This document shows positions 8,122-18,010 of a stretch of DNA of 64,000 nt, in pieces. Both the position numbers and the translations under genes were made by a program. The stretch covers positions 62,001-126,000 of the forward strand of contig JAZKBK010000002.1 in the NCBI GenBank assembly GCA_040388625.1. The letters run 5' to 3'. Source of the DNA: Gemmatimonadota bacterium. Lineage in GTDB: Bacteria > Gemmatimonadota > Gemmatimonadetes > Gemmatimonadales > Gemmatimonadaceae. Numbering within the stretch: the stretch's first letter is position 1; every line of letters begins with the position of its first letter. The notes under the pieces were generated by a model. The model had not been told where the DNA came from and ran no database searches. It saw only the letters and a program-made list of their open reading frames with translations.

Positions 8122-10401
8122 ATGACCGAGTCTGCGGCTCGCCTTGCCACGTCGCTGTCGGATCGCTATCGCCTCGAGCGCGAGCTCGGCTCGGGCGGGA
8201 TGGCGACGGTCTACCTCGCGCACGACATCAGGCACGACCGCGACGTCGCGATCAAGGTGCTGCGCGAAGAGATCGGCCATTCCGTCGGCGCCGACCGCTT
8301 TCTGCGTGAGATTCGCCTCGCCGCGAAGCTGAATCATCCGAACATCGTCGCACTGTTTGATTCAGGCGAAATCGACGGCGTGCTCTTCTACGTTATGCCT
8401 GCCGTGGATGGGCGATCGTTGCGCGAGCTGCTTGACTCCACCCCTCAGCTATCGCTCGATGATGCGATGCGGATCGTGACTGAAGTTGCAAGCGCACTCG
8501 AATATGCACACAGGAACGGCGTCGTGCATCGCGACATCAAGCCGGAGAACATTCTTTTGCACGACGGACATGCGCTAGTTGCCGACTTCGGGATCGGCAA
8601 GGCGTTGAGCGACGCAAGCGGTGCCACGTTCACCCAGGTTGGAATGAATGTGGGAACGCCGGCGTACATGAGTCCCGAGCAGGCTGTCGGCGAGGCGGTG
8701 GACGGACGCAGCGACATCTATTCACTCGGCTGCGTGCTGTACGAGATGCTGGTCGGCGAGCCACCGTTCACCGGTCCGAGCGTACAGGCCGTCATCGCCA
8801 AGCGGTTTGTGCAGACACCTGCGGACGTGTGCGCGTTGCGCGAGGGAGTGCCACGCGCGATAGCTGTCGCGGTCCAGCGTTCGCTCGCGCGCACGCCGGT
8901 GGATCGCTACGATACCGCCGGCGGACTCATCGCTGCGCTGCGCGACGTCGCGTCCGGAGCGCGCGCCGCCACATCACCCGAATTGCCGGAGCACTCCATC
9001 GCAGTGCTCCCATTCGAGGACATGAGCGGCGACCGTGAGAATGAGTACTTCGGCGACGGTATCGCCGAGGACATCATCAACGCGCTGACGCGCATCGACG
9101 GGCTGCACATCGCGGCGCGCACGTCTGCTTTCTCATTCAAGGGAAAGCAGGCGTCGCTGGCAACGATCGGCGAGCAGCTCCGCGTATCCACAGTGTTGCA
9201 GGGCAGCGTGCGCAAGTCGGGCAACCGGCTGCGTATCACCGCGCAGCTGGTGTCAGTCGCGGATGGATATCATCTCTGGTCGGAGCGATATGATCGCGAC
9301 CTTACCGACGTATTCGTCGTGCAGGACGAGATCGCCGCGGCGATTGCCGCGAAGTTGCAGTTGACACTGGTAAGGACCGACACCAACGCCGAACGCGCGA
9401 CGACGAATCAGGTTGCAGCGTACGAACTGTACGTGCGCGGGCGCGCGCTCACGATGCAGCGCGGTGCGGGGATCGCCCAGGCGCTGGAGTGCTTCGAGCG
9501 TGCGATCGAGCTGGATCCGTCCTACGCGCCGGCGCACGCGGGACTCGCCGAAGCACTCCGCACGCTCGCGCAGTACGGCTTCGTGCGTGCTGCCGACGCA
9601 ATCCCGCGCGCCAAGGCAGCAATCGCGCGTGCGTTGGAGCTCGACCCGAATCTCGGCGAGGCAATCGGTGTGCTCGCGCTCATCACGCTCACTTCGGATC
9701 TCGACGCGTCAGGGTCGATGGAGTTGTTCGAGCGGGCACTGGCTATCAATCCGATGCTTTCGGAGATCCGTTGCCTGTACGCGATATGGGTACTGGTGCT
9801 CCTGCGAGGCGAGGATGCCCGGGGGCTCGCCGAGGTCGAGCGCGCGCTGCGAGACGACCCGTTGAGCAGCATCTGCGCCGCACACGCGAGTATCGGCCTG
9901 TCGATCCTGGGCATGCACGAGGAGGCCTTTCGCTCGGCGACACGCGCTGCGGACCTCAATCCCGCCTCCTTCGCCGCGCAACTGTCGGTAATGCTCTCGC
10001 AGGCATGGGGCGGGAGTTACGCGGCGGCGCGCGCTTCGTCCGTGCCGGTGCTCCAGATGTCCGGCCGGCATCCGTGGCCGGTCTCGCTCCTTACCCATGT
10101 TTACGCCGCACAGGGCGAACTGGCTCGCGCACAAGCGATGGACGACGAGCTTCACGCGCGCGCGAGATCCGGATACGTGCAGTGCACCTGGCTCGCACTT
10201 TCCGCGCTTGCACTCGGCCGCATCGACGAGGCGATGGAGCTCACGTTTCGCTCGGTCACGGAGAGGGACGCGTTCGGTCCCTGGTTCCTCCGCTTTCCGG
10301 GCACCGACGCGCTCCGGGCGCATCCGCGATATCCGGAGCTGTTACGACTGATGGGCGTTCGCGCCGAAGCTGCGTTCGACGGCCTCGCATCCGTCCCATA
10401 A
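8122..10401 (+). CDS. Soluble Ser/Thr protein kinase with TolB-N/FlgO-like domain and TPRs (array member 3)
   Basis: A 759-residue kinase. The glycine loop is GSGGMATVY, with K45, HRDIKPEN (136-143), ADFGIGK and YMSPEQAVGE. The kinase domain runs straight into a TolB-N/FlgO-like module (HSIAVLPFEDMSGDRENEYF, DGIAEDIINAL, GSVRKSGNRLRITAQL, HLWSERYDRDL) and then TPRs. There is no hydrophobic segment between them, so it should be cytoplasmic, unlike members 1, 2 and 4. I chose ATG 8122 (MTESAARLATSL) because the same MTE..RL..SL opening occurs in members 4 and 5; ATG 8104 would add six residues. It lies 22 nt after member 2 and abuts member 4 with no gap. Confidence 0.93.
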   Translation: MTESAARLATSLSDRYRLERELGSGGMATVYLAHDIRHDRDVAIKVLREEIGHSVGADRFLREIRLAAKLNHPNIVALFDSGEIDGVLFYVMPAVDGRSLRELLDSTPQLSLDDAMRIVTEVASALEYAHRNGVVHRDIKPENILLHDGHALVADFGIGKALSDASGATFTQVGMNVGTPAYMSPEQAVGEAVDGRSDIYSLGCVLYEMLVGEPPFTGPSVQAVIAKRFVQTPADVCALREGVPRAIAVAVQRSLARTPVDRYDTAGGLIAALRDVASGARAATSPELPEHSIAVLPFEDMSGDRENEYFGDGIAEDIINALTRIDGLHIAARTSAFSFKGKQASLATIGEQLRVSTVLQGSVRKSGNRLRITAQLVSVADGYHLWSERYDRDLTDVFVVQDEIAAAIAAKLQLTLVRTDTNAERATTNQVAAYELYVRGRALTMQRGAGIAQALECFERAIELDPSYAPAHAGLAEALRTLAQYGFVRAADAIPRAKAAIARALELDPNLGEAIGVLALITLTSDLDASGSMELFERALAINPMLSEIRCLYAIWVLVLLRGEDARGLAEVERALRDDPLSSICAAHASIGLSILGMHEEAFRSATRAADLNPASFAAQLSVMLSQAWGGSYAAARASSVPVLQMSGRHPWPVSLLTHVYAAQGELARAQAMDDELHARARSGYVQCTWLALSALALGRIDEAMELTFRSVTERDAFGPWFLRFPGTDALRAHPRYPELLRLMGVRAEAAFDGLASVP

Positions 10402-13077
10402 ATGACTGAACCGCCGGCGCGGCTCGCCACATCGCTTGCAGATCACTATCGCATCGAGCGCGAGCTTGGTGCGGGCGGCATGGCGACTGTATATCTCGCC
10501 GAAGATCTCAAGCATCATCGCAAGGTCGCGGTAAAGGTTCTGCACGCAGAACTGTCAGCGCTGCTCGGCCCTGAACGGTTCCTGAAGGAGATAGAACTCA
10601 CCGCCAGCCTCCAGCATCCGCACATCCTTCCATTGTTCGACAGTGGAAGTGCAGCCGGGTTGCTGTATTACGTCATGCCTTTCGTCGAAGGCGAAACGCT
10701 TCGCAGTCGCCTGGATCGCGACAAGCAGCTCTCGATCGCCGATGCGGTTCGGATAGCCAGCGAAGCCGCCGACGCGCTTGAATACGCGCACGGACGCGGC
10801 ATCGTGCATCGTGACATCAAGCCGGAGAACATTCTTCTGCAGAACGGTCACGCGCTCGTAGCCGACTTCGGCATCGCATTGGCGGTGGAGCAAGCTGGCG
10901 GCAAGCGCATGACACAGACGGGCCTGTCACTCGGCACGCCGCAGTACATGAGCCCGGAGCAGGCGATGGGCGAGCGCGAGATTGGCCCTCGCTCCGACAT
11001 CTACTCGCTCGGCGCCGTGACATACGAGATGCTCGCCGGTGATCCGCCATTCACGGGCTCGACCGCGCAGGCGATCGTGGCGCAGGTGATCACGAGTGAA
11101 CCGCGATCACTCACTGCACAGCGCAGGAGCGTGCCGACACATGTCAACGATGCCGTGTTCACCGCGCTCGAGAAACTTCCTGCAGACCGCTTTGCAACCG
11201 CAACACAATTCGCAGCGGCGCTCGCGAACGACTCGTTCACCACGACCGCTGGATCGACACGGCGACGTTATCGAAGCGTCACGGACTGGCGCGCACGTAC
11301 GCGCGACCCGCTGGTGTTGGCGCTCGGTGCGCTTGCAATAGCGTTGGCGGTTGGACTCGTCGCACTCTCGCGGCACGCAACCACGAGTGATTCGTTCCCT
11401 CTGCGTGTCGAGTTGCCGCTTCCGCCGGGCGGTGCGCAATCCGGATCACCGGCGCTTTCCCCGGATGGTCACACCATCGTCTATGCCGCCCAGGCGCCAT
11501 CGGATCAGGGGGAGAGCCCATTCATGGGTCAGGCGACGAGTCTGTATCTGCGCAGGTTAGATCAACTCACTTCGCGCCCGATTCCCAACACGAACAACGC
11601 CGGACTTCCTGCTTTCTCGCCTGACGGTAAGTCGATTGCGGTGATCGTCAACCGTCGGAAGGTTGTCCGAGTGCCCCTTGACGGCGGCCCTGAAGTCACG
11701 CTCGCCGATGTTCCCGATGATGGCGGCGTCGATTGGTCATCGAGTGGAGACATCGTGGTCGGCGGCGGCGCATTCGAGGAGTTCAGAGGACTCTACCATG
11801 TGCCAGCCAATGGCGGAACGCTGACACCGCTCACGCACATCGACCCAAAACGCAAGGAGCATAGCCACGAGTACCCGCGCGTGCTAGCCGATGGCAGAAC
11901 CGTCGTGTTCACGATCTGGTACGGAACCGTCGATCGCGCGGAGCTCGCGGTGACGTCGCTCGATGACGGAAGCAAGGTGACGCCGCTCGGCATTCTCGCG
12001 GCGAGGGCGCTCGGAGTGGTGAATGGACAATTGGTGTACGTGCGCGCCGACGGTACTGTCATGGCGGTACCGTTCGACGTCACACGACGAAAGGTTTCTG
12101 GCACGCCTGTGCAGCTGCTCGATTCAGTTCGGATGATCGGAGCCGAAACCGGATACGCAGCGGCATACATGACACAGGCTGGTGGACTCGTGTACGCGAC
12201 CGGAACGCTGAACAGGCGCCTCGTGTGGGTGGATCGCAACGGTGCGACTCACGATGCATTCAACGAGCCGCGCGAGTTTCAGTTCGTGCGGTTATCGCCG
12301 GACGGACAACGTGCCGCACTTGGCATCGGCACCGGAACCGGCAACAACGTCTGGATCCTGGATTTTGCGGCCGGAACCCTCACACCGTTGACCACTGCTG
12401 GCCGAAGCCGCAACCCGAGCTGGTCGTCCGACAATCGGAGAATTCTGTTCGGCTCCAACCACTCGGGACAGGCTGCATTATGGTGGCAGCCCGCAGATGG
12501 CAGTGGACCCGCAGTGATGGCGGGCGTGCCGCGTCACAATCCATGGTTCGTCGATCTCTCGCCGGACGGACACACCACGGTATTCAACGCGATTTACGAT
12601 GGTACTTTCAATCTCGAGACGTTTTCACTGGACGCGGGACACGCAGAGCGCGATGTATCTGCGTCGCCGATCGCAACGGAGGTATTTGGCAGGTTTTCCC
12701 CGGATGGACATTCCATCGCGTACAACTCCGACGAATCCGGCCGCGCCGAAGTTTATGTGCGGTCATTTCCCGACGTGGGCAGCAGAATCCAGATTTCCAC
12801 CGGCGGCGGCCGTCGTCCAGTCTGGGCTCCCGATGGAAAGACCCTGTACTACTGGGAAGGCGGCAGACTGACATCCGCAACGCTGGCGCGGGATCCGGCG
12901 CTGCGAGTGGTGTCACGCAAGCCGCTCTTCGATGGACGCTACGAAACGGACTACGACATCTCGCATGATGGAACGCGCTTTCTGATGATCCAGACCGAAA
13001 CGGCTGGTCTCAACCTGGTGGTGATTCCCGACTGGCAGACGGAACTGCGACAGTTGACGACAGCGAGGAAACAATAG
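10402..13077 (+). CDS. Membrane Ser/Thr protein kinase with C-terminal TolB-like beta-propeller (array member 4)
   Basis: An 891-residue kinase. The catalytic domain has GAGGMATVY, K45, HRDIKPEN (136-143), ADFGIAL, YMSPEQAMGE and SDIYSLGAVTYEML. A single membrane helix lies at about 303-323. The outer part is not TPR but a TolB/WD40-like beta-propeller made of repeated blades with the signature (F/L)SPDG: LSPDGHTIVYAA, FSPDGKSIAVIV, LSPDGQRAALGI, FSPDGHSIAYNS, WAPDGKTLYYW. This kinase-propeller architecture is common in Gemmatimonadota and Acidobacteriota, where an extracytoplasmic sensor role is assumed. The ATG immediately follows the upstream TAA, and the stop TAG immediately precedes the next ATG. 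Confidence 0.95.
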   Translation: MTEPPARLATSLADHYRIERELGAGGMATVYLAEDLKHHRKVAVKVLHAELSALLGPERFLKEIELTASLQHPHILPLFDSGSAAGLLYYVMPFVEGETLRSRLDRDKQLSIADAVRIASEAADALEYAHGRGIVHRDIKPENILLQNGHALVADFGIALAVEQAGGKRMTQTGLSLGTPQYMSPEQAMGEREIGPRSDIYSLGAVTYEMLAGDPPFTGSTAQAIVAQVITSEPRSLTAQRRSVPTHVNDAVFTALEKLPADRFATATQFAAALANDSFTTTAGSTRRRYRSVTDWRARTRDPLVLALGALAIALAVGLVALSRHATTSDSFPLRVELPLPPGGAQSGSPALSPDGHTIVYAAQAPSDQGESPFMGQATSLYLRRLDQLTSRPIPNTNNAGLPAFSPDGKSIAVIVNRRKVVRVPLDGGPEVTLADVPDDGGVDWSSSGDIVVGGGAFEEFRGLYHVPANGGTLTPLTHIDPKRKEHSHEYPRVLADGRTVVFTIWYGTVDRAELAVTSLDDGSKVTPLGILAARALGVVNGQLVYVRADGTVMAVPFDVTRRKVSGTPVQLLDSVRMIGAETGYAAAYMTQAGGLVYATGTLNRRLVWVDRNGATHDAFNEPREFQFVRLSPDGQRAALGIGTGTGNNVWILDFAAGTLTPLTTAGRSRNPSWSSDNRRILFGSNHSGQAALWWQPADGSGPAVMAGVPRHNPWFVDLSPDGHTTVFNAIYDGTFNLETFSLDAGHAERDVSASPIATEVFGRFSPDGHSIAYNSDESGRAEVYVRSFPDVGSRIQISTGGGRRPVWAPDGKTLYYWEGGRLTSATLARDPALRVVSRKPLFDGRYETDYDISHDGTRFLMIQTETAGLNLVVIPDWQTELRQLTTARKQ

Positions 13078-15333
13078 ATGACTGAATCAGTTTCACGCTT
13101 GAGCGCCAGCCTTGCCGACCGCTACACGATCGAGCGGGAGCTTGGCGCCGGAGGCATGGCGACCGTGTATCTCGCGCACGACATCAGGCACGACCGCGAT
13201 GTCGCGATCAAGGTGCTCAGGTCTGACATTACCGAGTCGTTGGGCCGAGACCGCTTCCTGCGCGAGATCCGGTTGGCCGCACGACTCAACCACCCACATA
13301 TCCTCCCACTGTACGATTCCGGTGATGCAGACGGTTTTCTCTATTTCGTCATGCCGGTGATGCAGGGACAGACGCTGCGCGACCGCATGCGGGACGAAGG
13401 CCAGCTCCCGGTTGATGCCACCGTACGCCTGGTGCAGGAAGTGGCAGACGCGCTCGATTACGCACATCGGCACGACGTGGTGCACCGCGATATCAAGCCG
13501 GAGAATATCCTCCTGCACGAGGGTCACGCGCTCGTTGCTGACTTCGGGATCGGAAAGGCAATTATTGCTGCAGCGGCGAGTGGTGTGACGACGTTGACAC
13601 AGGTCGGCGTCACGGTCGGAACGCCCGCGTACATGAGTCCCGAGCAGGCCGCTGGAGACGAGATCGACGGACGCAGCGATCTCTTCGCGTTGGGTTGCGT
13701 GCTGTACGAGATGTTGACAGGCGAGCCGGCGTTCACGGGTTCGACTGTTCAGGCTGTTATCGCAAAGCGTTTTCATTACTCCCCGCCATCAGCGAGCTCG
13801 ACGAGACCGACTGTGCCGCCTGGCGTTAGTCATACGATAGAGCGCCTGTTGGAGAGAGATCCGACGGCGCGTATATCAAGCGGGGCCCTGGTTGTTGCGG
13901 CGCTTCGCGAACAGGATACGTCGCCGACGGCGCAAACTCCGCGGCGCGCCGAACAGTCTGTGGCGGTTCTTCCGTTCGCCAACATGAGCGCGAGCGTCGA
14001 CGACGAATATTTCGCCGACGGCATCACGGAAGAGATCATCAACCTGCTCGCACAGCTCCAGGGCTTGCGTGTTGCCGCGCGTACTTCGTGCTTTGCCTTC
14101 AAGGGAAGGAACGAGGACCTCCGTATGGTCGGGGAGAAGCTGGGCGTACAGCACGTCCTCGAAGGAAGTGTGCGCAAGGCGGGTCCACATGTGCGGATCA
14201 CGGCACAGCTCATCAACGCGGCCGACGGTTACCACGTCTGGTCGGAGCGCTACGACCGCGATCTCATCGACATCTTCGCACTGCAGGACGATATCGCGAA
14301 CTCCATAGCGACGAAGCTGCGACTGTCGCTGCTTGATGCACCCGATCGCGCGGTCGCACGTCCCGGACTGCGCAACGTGGAAGCGTACGAGCTTCTGCTC
14401 AAAGGACGCGTACTACTCAGGCAGCGCGGGCCCGCAACTCTCGATGCTCTCGCTTGCTTTCAGCGCGCCGTGGCGCTCGACCCGGAGTTGGTAGAAGCGC
14501 ATGCGTTGCTGGCCGACGCGTACCGGCTCATCTGGATCTACGGCATGGCGCCAGCCAGCGAAACGATACCGCAGGCGCGCGCGGCAATCGCATGCGCCCT
14601 CGCTCTGGACTCCGATGATCCGCAGGCACTGTCGACACTCTCCAACATCGCCAGCTCATACGATCTGGACGTCGAGCGATGCCTCGCGCTCGCCGATCGC
14701 GTTTTTGCCCGCGAGCCACTACGCGTGGAGACGCTGTGCGAGCGTGGTTTCGTCGTTGCGCTGCGCAGCAATTCGTCGCCGGAGTCACTGGCAAAAGCTC
14801 TGCACCACATACGCACGGCTAGAGGGGCTGATCCGTTGAATGCCTGGGCTGCGGCGATCGAATCGATGTCGCTCGCATGCATCGGGAATTACGAAGATGC
14901 CGTGCGCGCGGCGCAAAATGCCGTCGCGCTTGATCCCCTCGCGTTCACCGGGCGGTGGGCACTGGTGTGGACCCTTGCCGCGATCGGGCGGGATGAAGAG
15001 GCAATCACTGCGGCGACAGAGACGCTTCTTATGTCCGGACGCCATCCGCGCATCCTCGCGGACGTCGCTGCGATCCACGCCCGCCGCGGAGAAGTGCGCG
15101 CAGCGTTGGAGATTCTCGAGGAGCTGCGTGGCCGCACAACAGCGGGATTCGTTGAGCACTCAGTGCTGGGAGCGGTGGCAGCGTCTTCCGGACTCATGGC
15201 CGAAGCTCGCGCACTCGTGGCGCGTGGGATCGCGGAGCACGAGGTGTTCTGGCAGTTTGCGAAATCTCCAGCCTGGGCACCATTCCGTGCCGATGCGGAG
15301 GGGGCAGCGATGCTTCACGCGCGCTCGTTCTAG
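13078..15333 (+). CDS. Soluble Ser/Thr protein kinase with TolB-N/FlgO-like domain and TPRs (array member 5)
   Basis: A 751-residue kinase most like member 3: both read YLAHDIRHDRDVAIKVL after the glycine loop. It has K45, HRDIKPEN (136-143), ADFGIGK, and YMSPEQAAGDEIDGRSD. The module after the kinase is SVAVLPFANMSASVDDEYF, DGITEEIINLL, GSVRKAGPHVRITAQL and HVWSERYDRDL, then TPR-like helices to the end. No membrane segment is visible. It is the last of the five tandem kinases and starts directly at the stop of member 4. The next gene begins 94 nt later and is unrelated. Confidence 0.93.
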   Translation: MTESVSRLSASLADRYTIERELGAGGMATVYLAHDIRHDRDVAIKVLRSDITESLGRDRFLREIRLAARLNHPHILPLYDSGDADGFLYFVMPVMQGQTLRDRMRDEGQLPVDATVRLVQEVADALDYAHRHDVVHRDIKPENILLHEGHALVADFGIGKAIIAAAASGVTTLTQVGVTVGTPAYMSPEQAAGDEIDGRSDLFALGCVLYEMLTGEPAFTGSTVQAVIAKRFHYSPPSASSTRPTVPPGVSHTIERLLERDPTARISSGALVVAALREQDTSPTAQTPRRAEQSVAVLPFANMSASVDDEYFADGITEEIINLLAQLQGLRVAARTSCFAFKGRNEDLRMVGEKLGVQHVLEGSVRKAGPHVRITAQLINAADGYHVWSERYDRDLIDIFALQDDIANSIATKLRLSLLDAPDRAVARPGLRNVEAYELLLKGRVLLRQRGPATLDALACFQRAVALDPELVEAHALLADAYRLIWIYGMAPASETIPQARAAIACALALDSDDPQALSTLSNIASSYDLDVERCLALADRVFAREPLRVETLCERGFVVALRSNSSPESLAKALHHIRTARGADPLNAWAAAIESMSLACIGNYEDAVRAAQNAVALDPLAFTGRWALVWTLAAIGRDEEAITAATETLLMSGRHPRILADVAAIHARRGEVRAALEILEELRGRTTAGFVEHSVLGAVAASSGLMAEARALVARGIAEHEVFWQFAKSPAWAPFRADAEGAAMLHARSF

Positions 15334-15427
15334 AGCAATGATCCACCCGGGTCCGGGGCTCGAGCTCCTTGATCCATCGCAGACCAGTGCACAGGATACT
15401 GCCTGTCACGCGACATCATCCGATCAC

Positions 15428-15820
15428 ATGACACCTCGCACCCGCATCTTCATAACGGCGATCATCGCCATCGTCGCATTCGACGCGCTTGCATCGATCG
15501 CGTCCCGCACGACCGGAACTCCCTACTTCTGGGCAAGTTTCGGATCGTGGATCCTGTACATCGGCATCGGTTACTTCGCCGGTCGCGCGATTCCGGAATC
15601 GCCCATACGCACGGCAGCAATCACCGGACTCGTGGCAGGAATCGCCGATGCATCACTCGGCTGGTTGACGTCGTGGGCCATCGGGCCGGGTAAGGTGGCG
15701 GGCGGAATTACTCCTGTACAATGGTTATTCACGGCAATCTTCGTCACCGCGCTGGCCACCGGATTCGCGGCACTCGGCGGCGTCATCGCGCGATCGAACC
15801 GTGGGCCACGGTTACCGTAA
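15428..15820 (+). CDS. Small four-helix membrane protein of unknown function
   Basis: A 130-residue hydrophobic protein beginning MTPRTRIFITAIIAIVAFDA. About four membrane helices can be seen: FITAIIAIVAFDALASIA, FGSWILYIGIGYFAGRAI, AAITGLVAGIADASLGWL and LFTAIFVTALATGFAALGG. The C-terminus is short and basic. I do not recognise a specific family. It is on the same strand between the kinase array and the gamma-glutamyltransferase, with about 95 nt on each side, so it may be an independent gene. Confidence 0.75.
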   Translation: MTPRTRIFITAIIAIVAFDALASIASRTTGTPYFWASFGSWILYIGIGYFAGRAIPESPIRTAAITGLVAGIADASLGWLTSWAIGPGKVAGGITPVQWLFTAIFVTALATGFAALGGVIARSNRGPRLP

Positions 15821-15918
15821 CTCGAAATCGACCAACCGATCTCGCGCCACACCCCGGCAACCCGTATTATCCGAACGAGCCCCTCTCTCGTTCCACGCAG
15901 CACTCCAACATTCCGCAA

Positions 15919-17961
15919 ATGCGAGTCTTCGCCCGCTCGATCCCGACGTCAGCCACGGTCGCCTCGCTCGCGACCGCTGCTCTGCTCGCGCTAGTACCAC
16001 TCGCGGCTCACGCACAACGCGCTGCACGACCCAGAACCGCGCAGCCGCGCCAGGCGGAAGATCCGCGATATTCCCAGACCGAGAAACCGCCGCTCCACGC
16101 CACCCACTGGCTCGCAATTACCGGTAAACCGCTCTCCGCAACCGCTGGTGCGCTGATCTTCGCCCAGGGCGGTAACGCCGTCGACGCCGCAGCCGCGATG
16201 CTCGCTGCAGGTTGCACGATGTGGGACACGCTGTCGTGCGGCGGTGAGACACAGGCGCTCATCTACAATCCGCACACCAAAAAGGTGATCGGCATCGATG
16301 CACTCGGCGTCGCACCCACCGGCGCGACTGCGGAATACTATCACTCGAAAGGTTATCGATTCCCGCCAGAGTACGGACCGCTCGCCGCGGTAACGCCGGG
16401 TACAGTTGGCGGATTGCTCACCATGCTCGCCGAATACGGAAAGCTGTCGCTCAAGCAGGTGCTGGCTCCCGCGATTCAGATGGCAGACGGCTACGCCATG
16501 GAAGCACAATTGTCCAATACCATCGAGCAATACCGCGACACCATCATGCAGTGGAAGTACTCCACCGCCGTGCTGCTTCCACATGCCGGTACGGCACATC
16601 CGGCGCCGGAACCCGGTGAGATCTTCAGGCAGAAGGACCTTGCCGCCACGTGGCGCAAGCTCGTCGACACCGAGCAGCAGGCATTGAAGCAGGGCAAGAC
16701 GCGCAAGCAGGCGATCTATGCAGCGTACGACCGCTTCTACAAGGGCGACATCGCACAGGAGATGGTGCGTGGCGTGCGCGAGGAAGGCGGACTCTTCACG
16801 ATGCAGGATCTTGCAAACTGGAAGGTGCATATCGAAGAGCCGCTGCACACGAACTACAAAGGCATCGAGGTATACAAGCTTCCGATCTGGCAGCAGGGCC
16901 CGGCCTTGTTGCAGTCGCTCAACATACTCGAGAATACCGACGTCAAGAGCATGGGTTACAACTCGCCCAGGTACATCAACACGCTGTACCAGACGATGAG
17001 CCTCGCATTCGCAGATCGCGACTTCTATTACGGCGATCCGTACTTCCCTCCTGAAGAACCGGTAAAGGGGTTGATGTCCAAGGCGTACGCAAAAGCGCGA
17101 TTCGCCGAGATCGATCCAGCGAAGAACAACCCGAACGTCAAGCCGGGCGATCCGTACCCGTATCAAGGTGCCACGAATCCGTTCAAGGCCCTGTTGGCGC
17201 AGTGGAATCCAGCCGACTTCGCACCGGCGAAGATGCAACCTCGGAGCGGTCAGCAGGATAAGACGCCGACGAAAGCGGACACGACGACTGAGAGCATCGC
17301 TAATGCGTCCGGTGGCGCGATGGAGTTTCTCCCCGACAACGCAACGCGCGCGGACTCTGCATTTGCGAAGGACTTCTACGCAGGCACCACATCCATTGAA
17401 GCATCCGATGCGGAAGGCTGGGTCGTATCCGTGACGCCAAGCGGCGGTTGGGTACCAGCAGTGATCGCGGGACGAACTGGAATTGGTCTGAGCGAGCGCG
17501 CGCAGAGCTTTGTGACCGACGCGAGGGACGGACCGTTCAACGTGATCGAGCCCGGCAAGCGGCCACGGGTGACTCTCACACCGACGCTCGCGCTCAAGAA
17601 TGGCGCCCCGTATCTGGCGTTCGCAGTGCAGGGTGGAGATTCGCAGGATCAGAATCTGCTGCAGTTCTTTCTCAACGTCGTCGAGTTCGGAATGACCGTG
17701 CAGCAGGCGACCGAAGCGCCAAATTTCAACAGCTATCAGATGCGGTCGTCGTTCGGCATGCACGAGCTGGAGCCCGGGAGAATGCTGGTTGCCACGTCGC
17801 TTCCCGACTCCACCCGGGATGCGCTCAAGCGGATGGGCTACAAGCTCGAGTTCGCGCAGCGGACATCGGGCCCGATCAACGCCATTTTCTTCGACGCGCA
17901 GCACCACAGCATGTGGGGCGGCTCGAGTAATCATGGCGAGGATTACGGGATAGCCTGGTAA
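15919..17961 (+). CDS. ggt: Gamma-glutamyltransferase (exported)
   Basis: A 680-residue Ntn-hydrolase of the gamma-glutamyltranspeptidase family. A Sec signal peptide is clear (SLATAALLALVPLAAHAQ). The large-subunit part has GALIFAQGGNAVDAAAAM, the conserved GGN-VDAA region, and GPLAAVTPGTVGGL. Autocleavage and catalysis normally use the first Thr of a GTTH motif; here the matching site reads AGTTSIEASDAEGWVVSVTP, with Ser in place of His. The small subunit ends in DYGIAW. The enzyme hydrolyses or transfers gamma-glutamyl groups from glutathione and peptides in the periplasm. The ATG at 15919 is the first consistent with a signal peptide. It leads a run of exported peptide-degrading proteins. 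Confidence 0.92.
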   Translation: MRVFARSIPTSATVASLATAALLALVPLAAHAQRAARPRTAQPRQAEDPRYSQTEKPPLHATHWLAITGKPLSATAGALIFAQGGNAVDAAAAMLAAGCTMWDTLSCGGETQALIYNPHTKKVIGIDALGVAPTGATAEYYHSKGYRFPPEYGPLAAVTPGTVGGLLTMLAEYGKLSLKQVLAPAIQMADGYAMEAQLSNTIEQYRDTIMQWKYSTAVLLPHAGTAHPAPEPGEIFRQKDLAATWRKLVDTEQQALKQGKTRKQAIYAAYDRFYKGDIAQEMVRGVREEGGLFTMQDLANWKVHIEEPLHTNYKGIEVYKLPIWQQGPALLQSLNILENTDVKSMGYNSPRYINTLYQTMSLAFADRDFYYGDPYFPPEEPVKGLMSKAYAKARFAEIDPAKNNPNVKPGDPYPYQGATNPFKALLAQWNPADFAPAKMQPRSGQQDKTPTKADTTTESIANASGGAMEFLPDNATRADSAFAKDFYAGTTSIEASDAEGWVVSVTPSGGWVPAVIAGRTGIGLSERAQSFVTDARDGPFNVIEPGKRPRVTLTPTLALKNGAPYLAFAVQGGDSQDQNLLQFFLNVVEFGMTVQQATEAPNFNSYQMRSSFGMHELEPGRMLVATSLPDSTRDALKRMGYKLEFAQRTSGPINAIFFDAQHHSMWGGSSNHGEDYGIAW

Positions 17962-18010
17962 CGACGGCGCCAGCTCCAGATCTTCGAACTTCCATTTTTC
18001 CTTCAATAAC

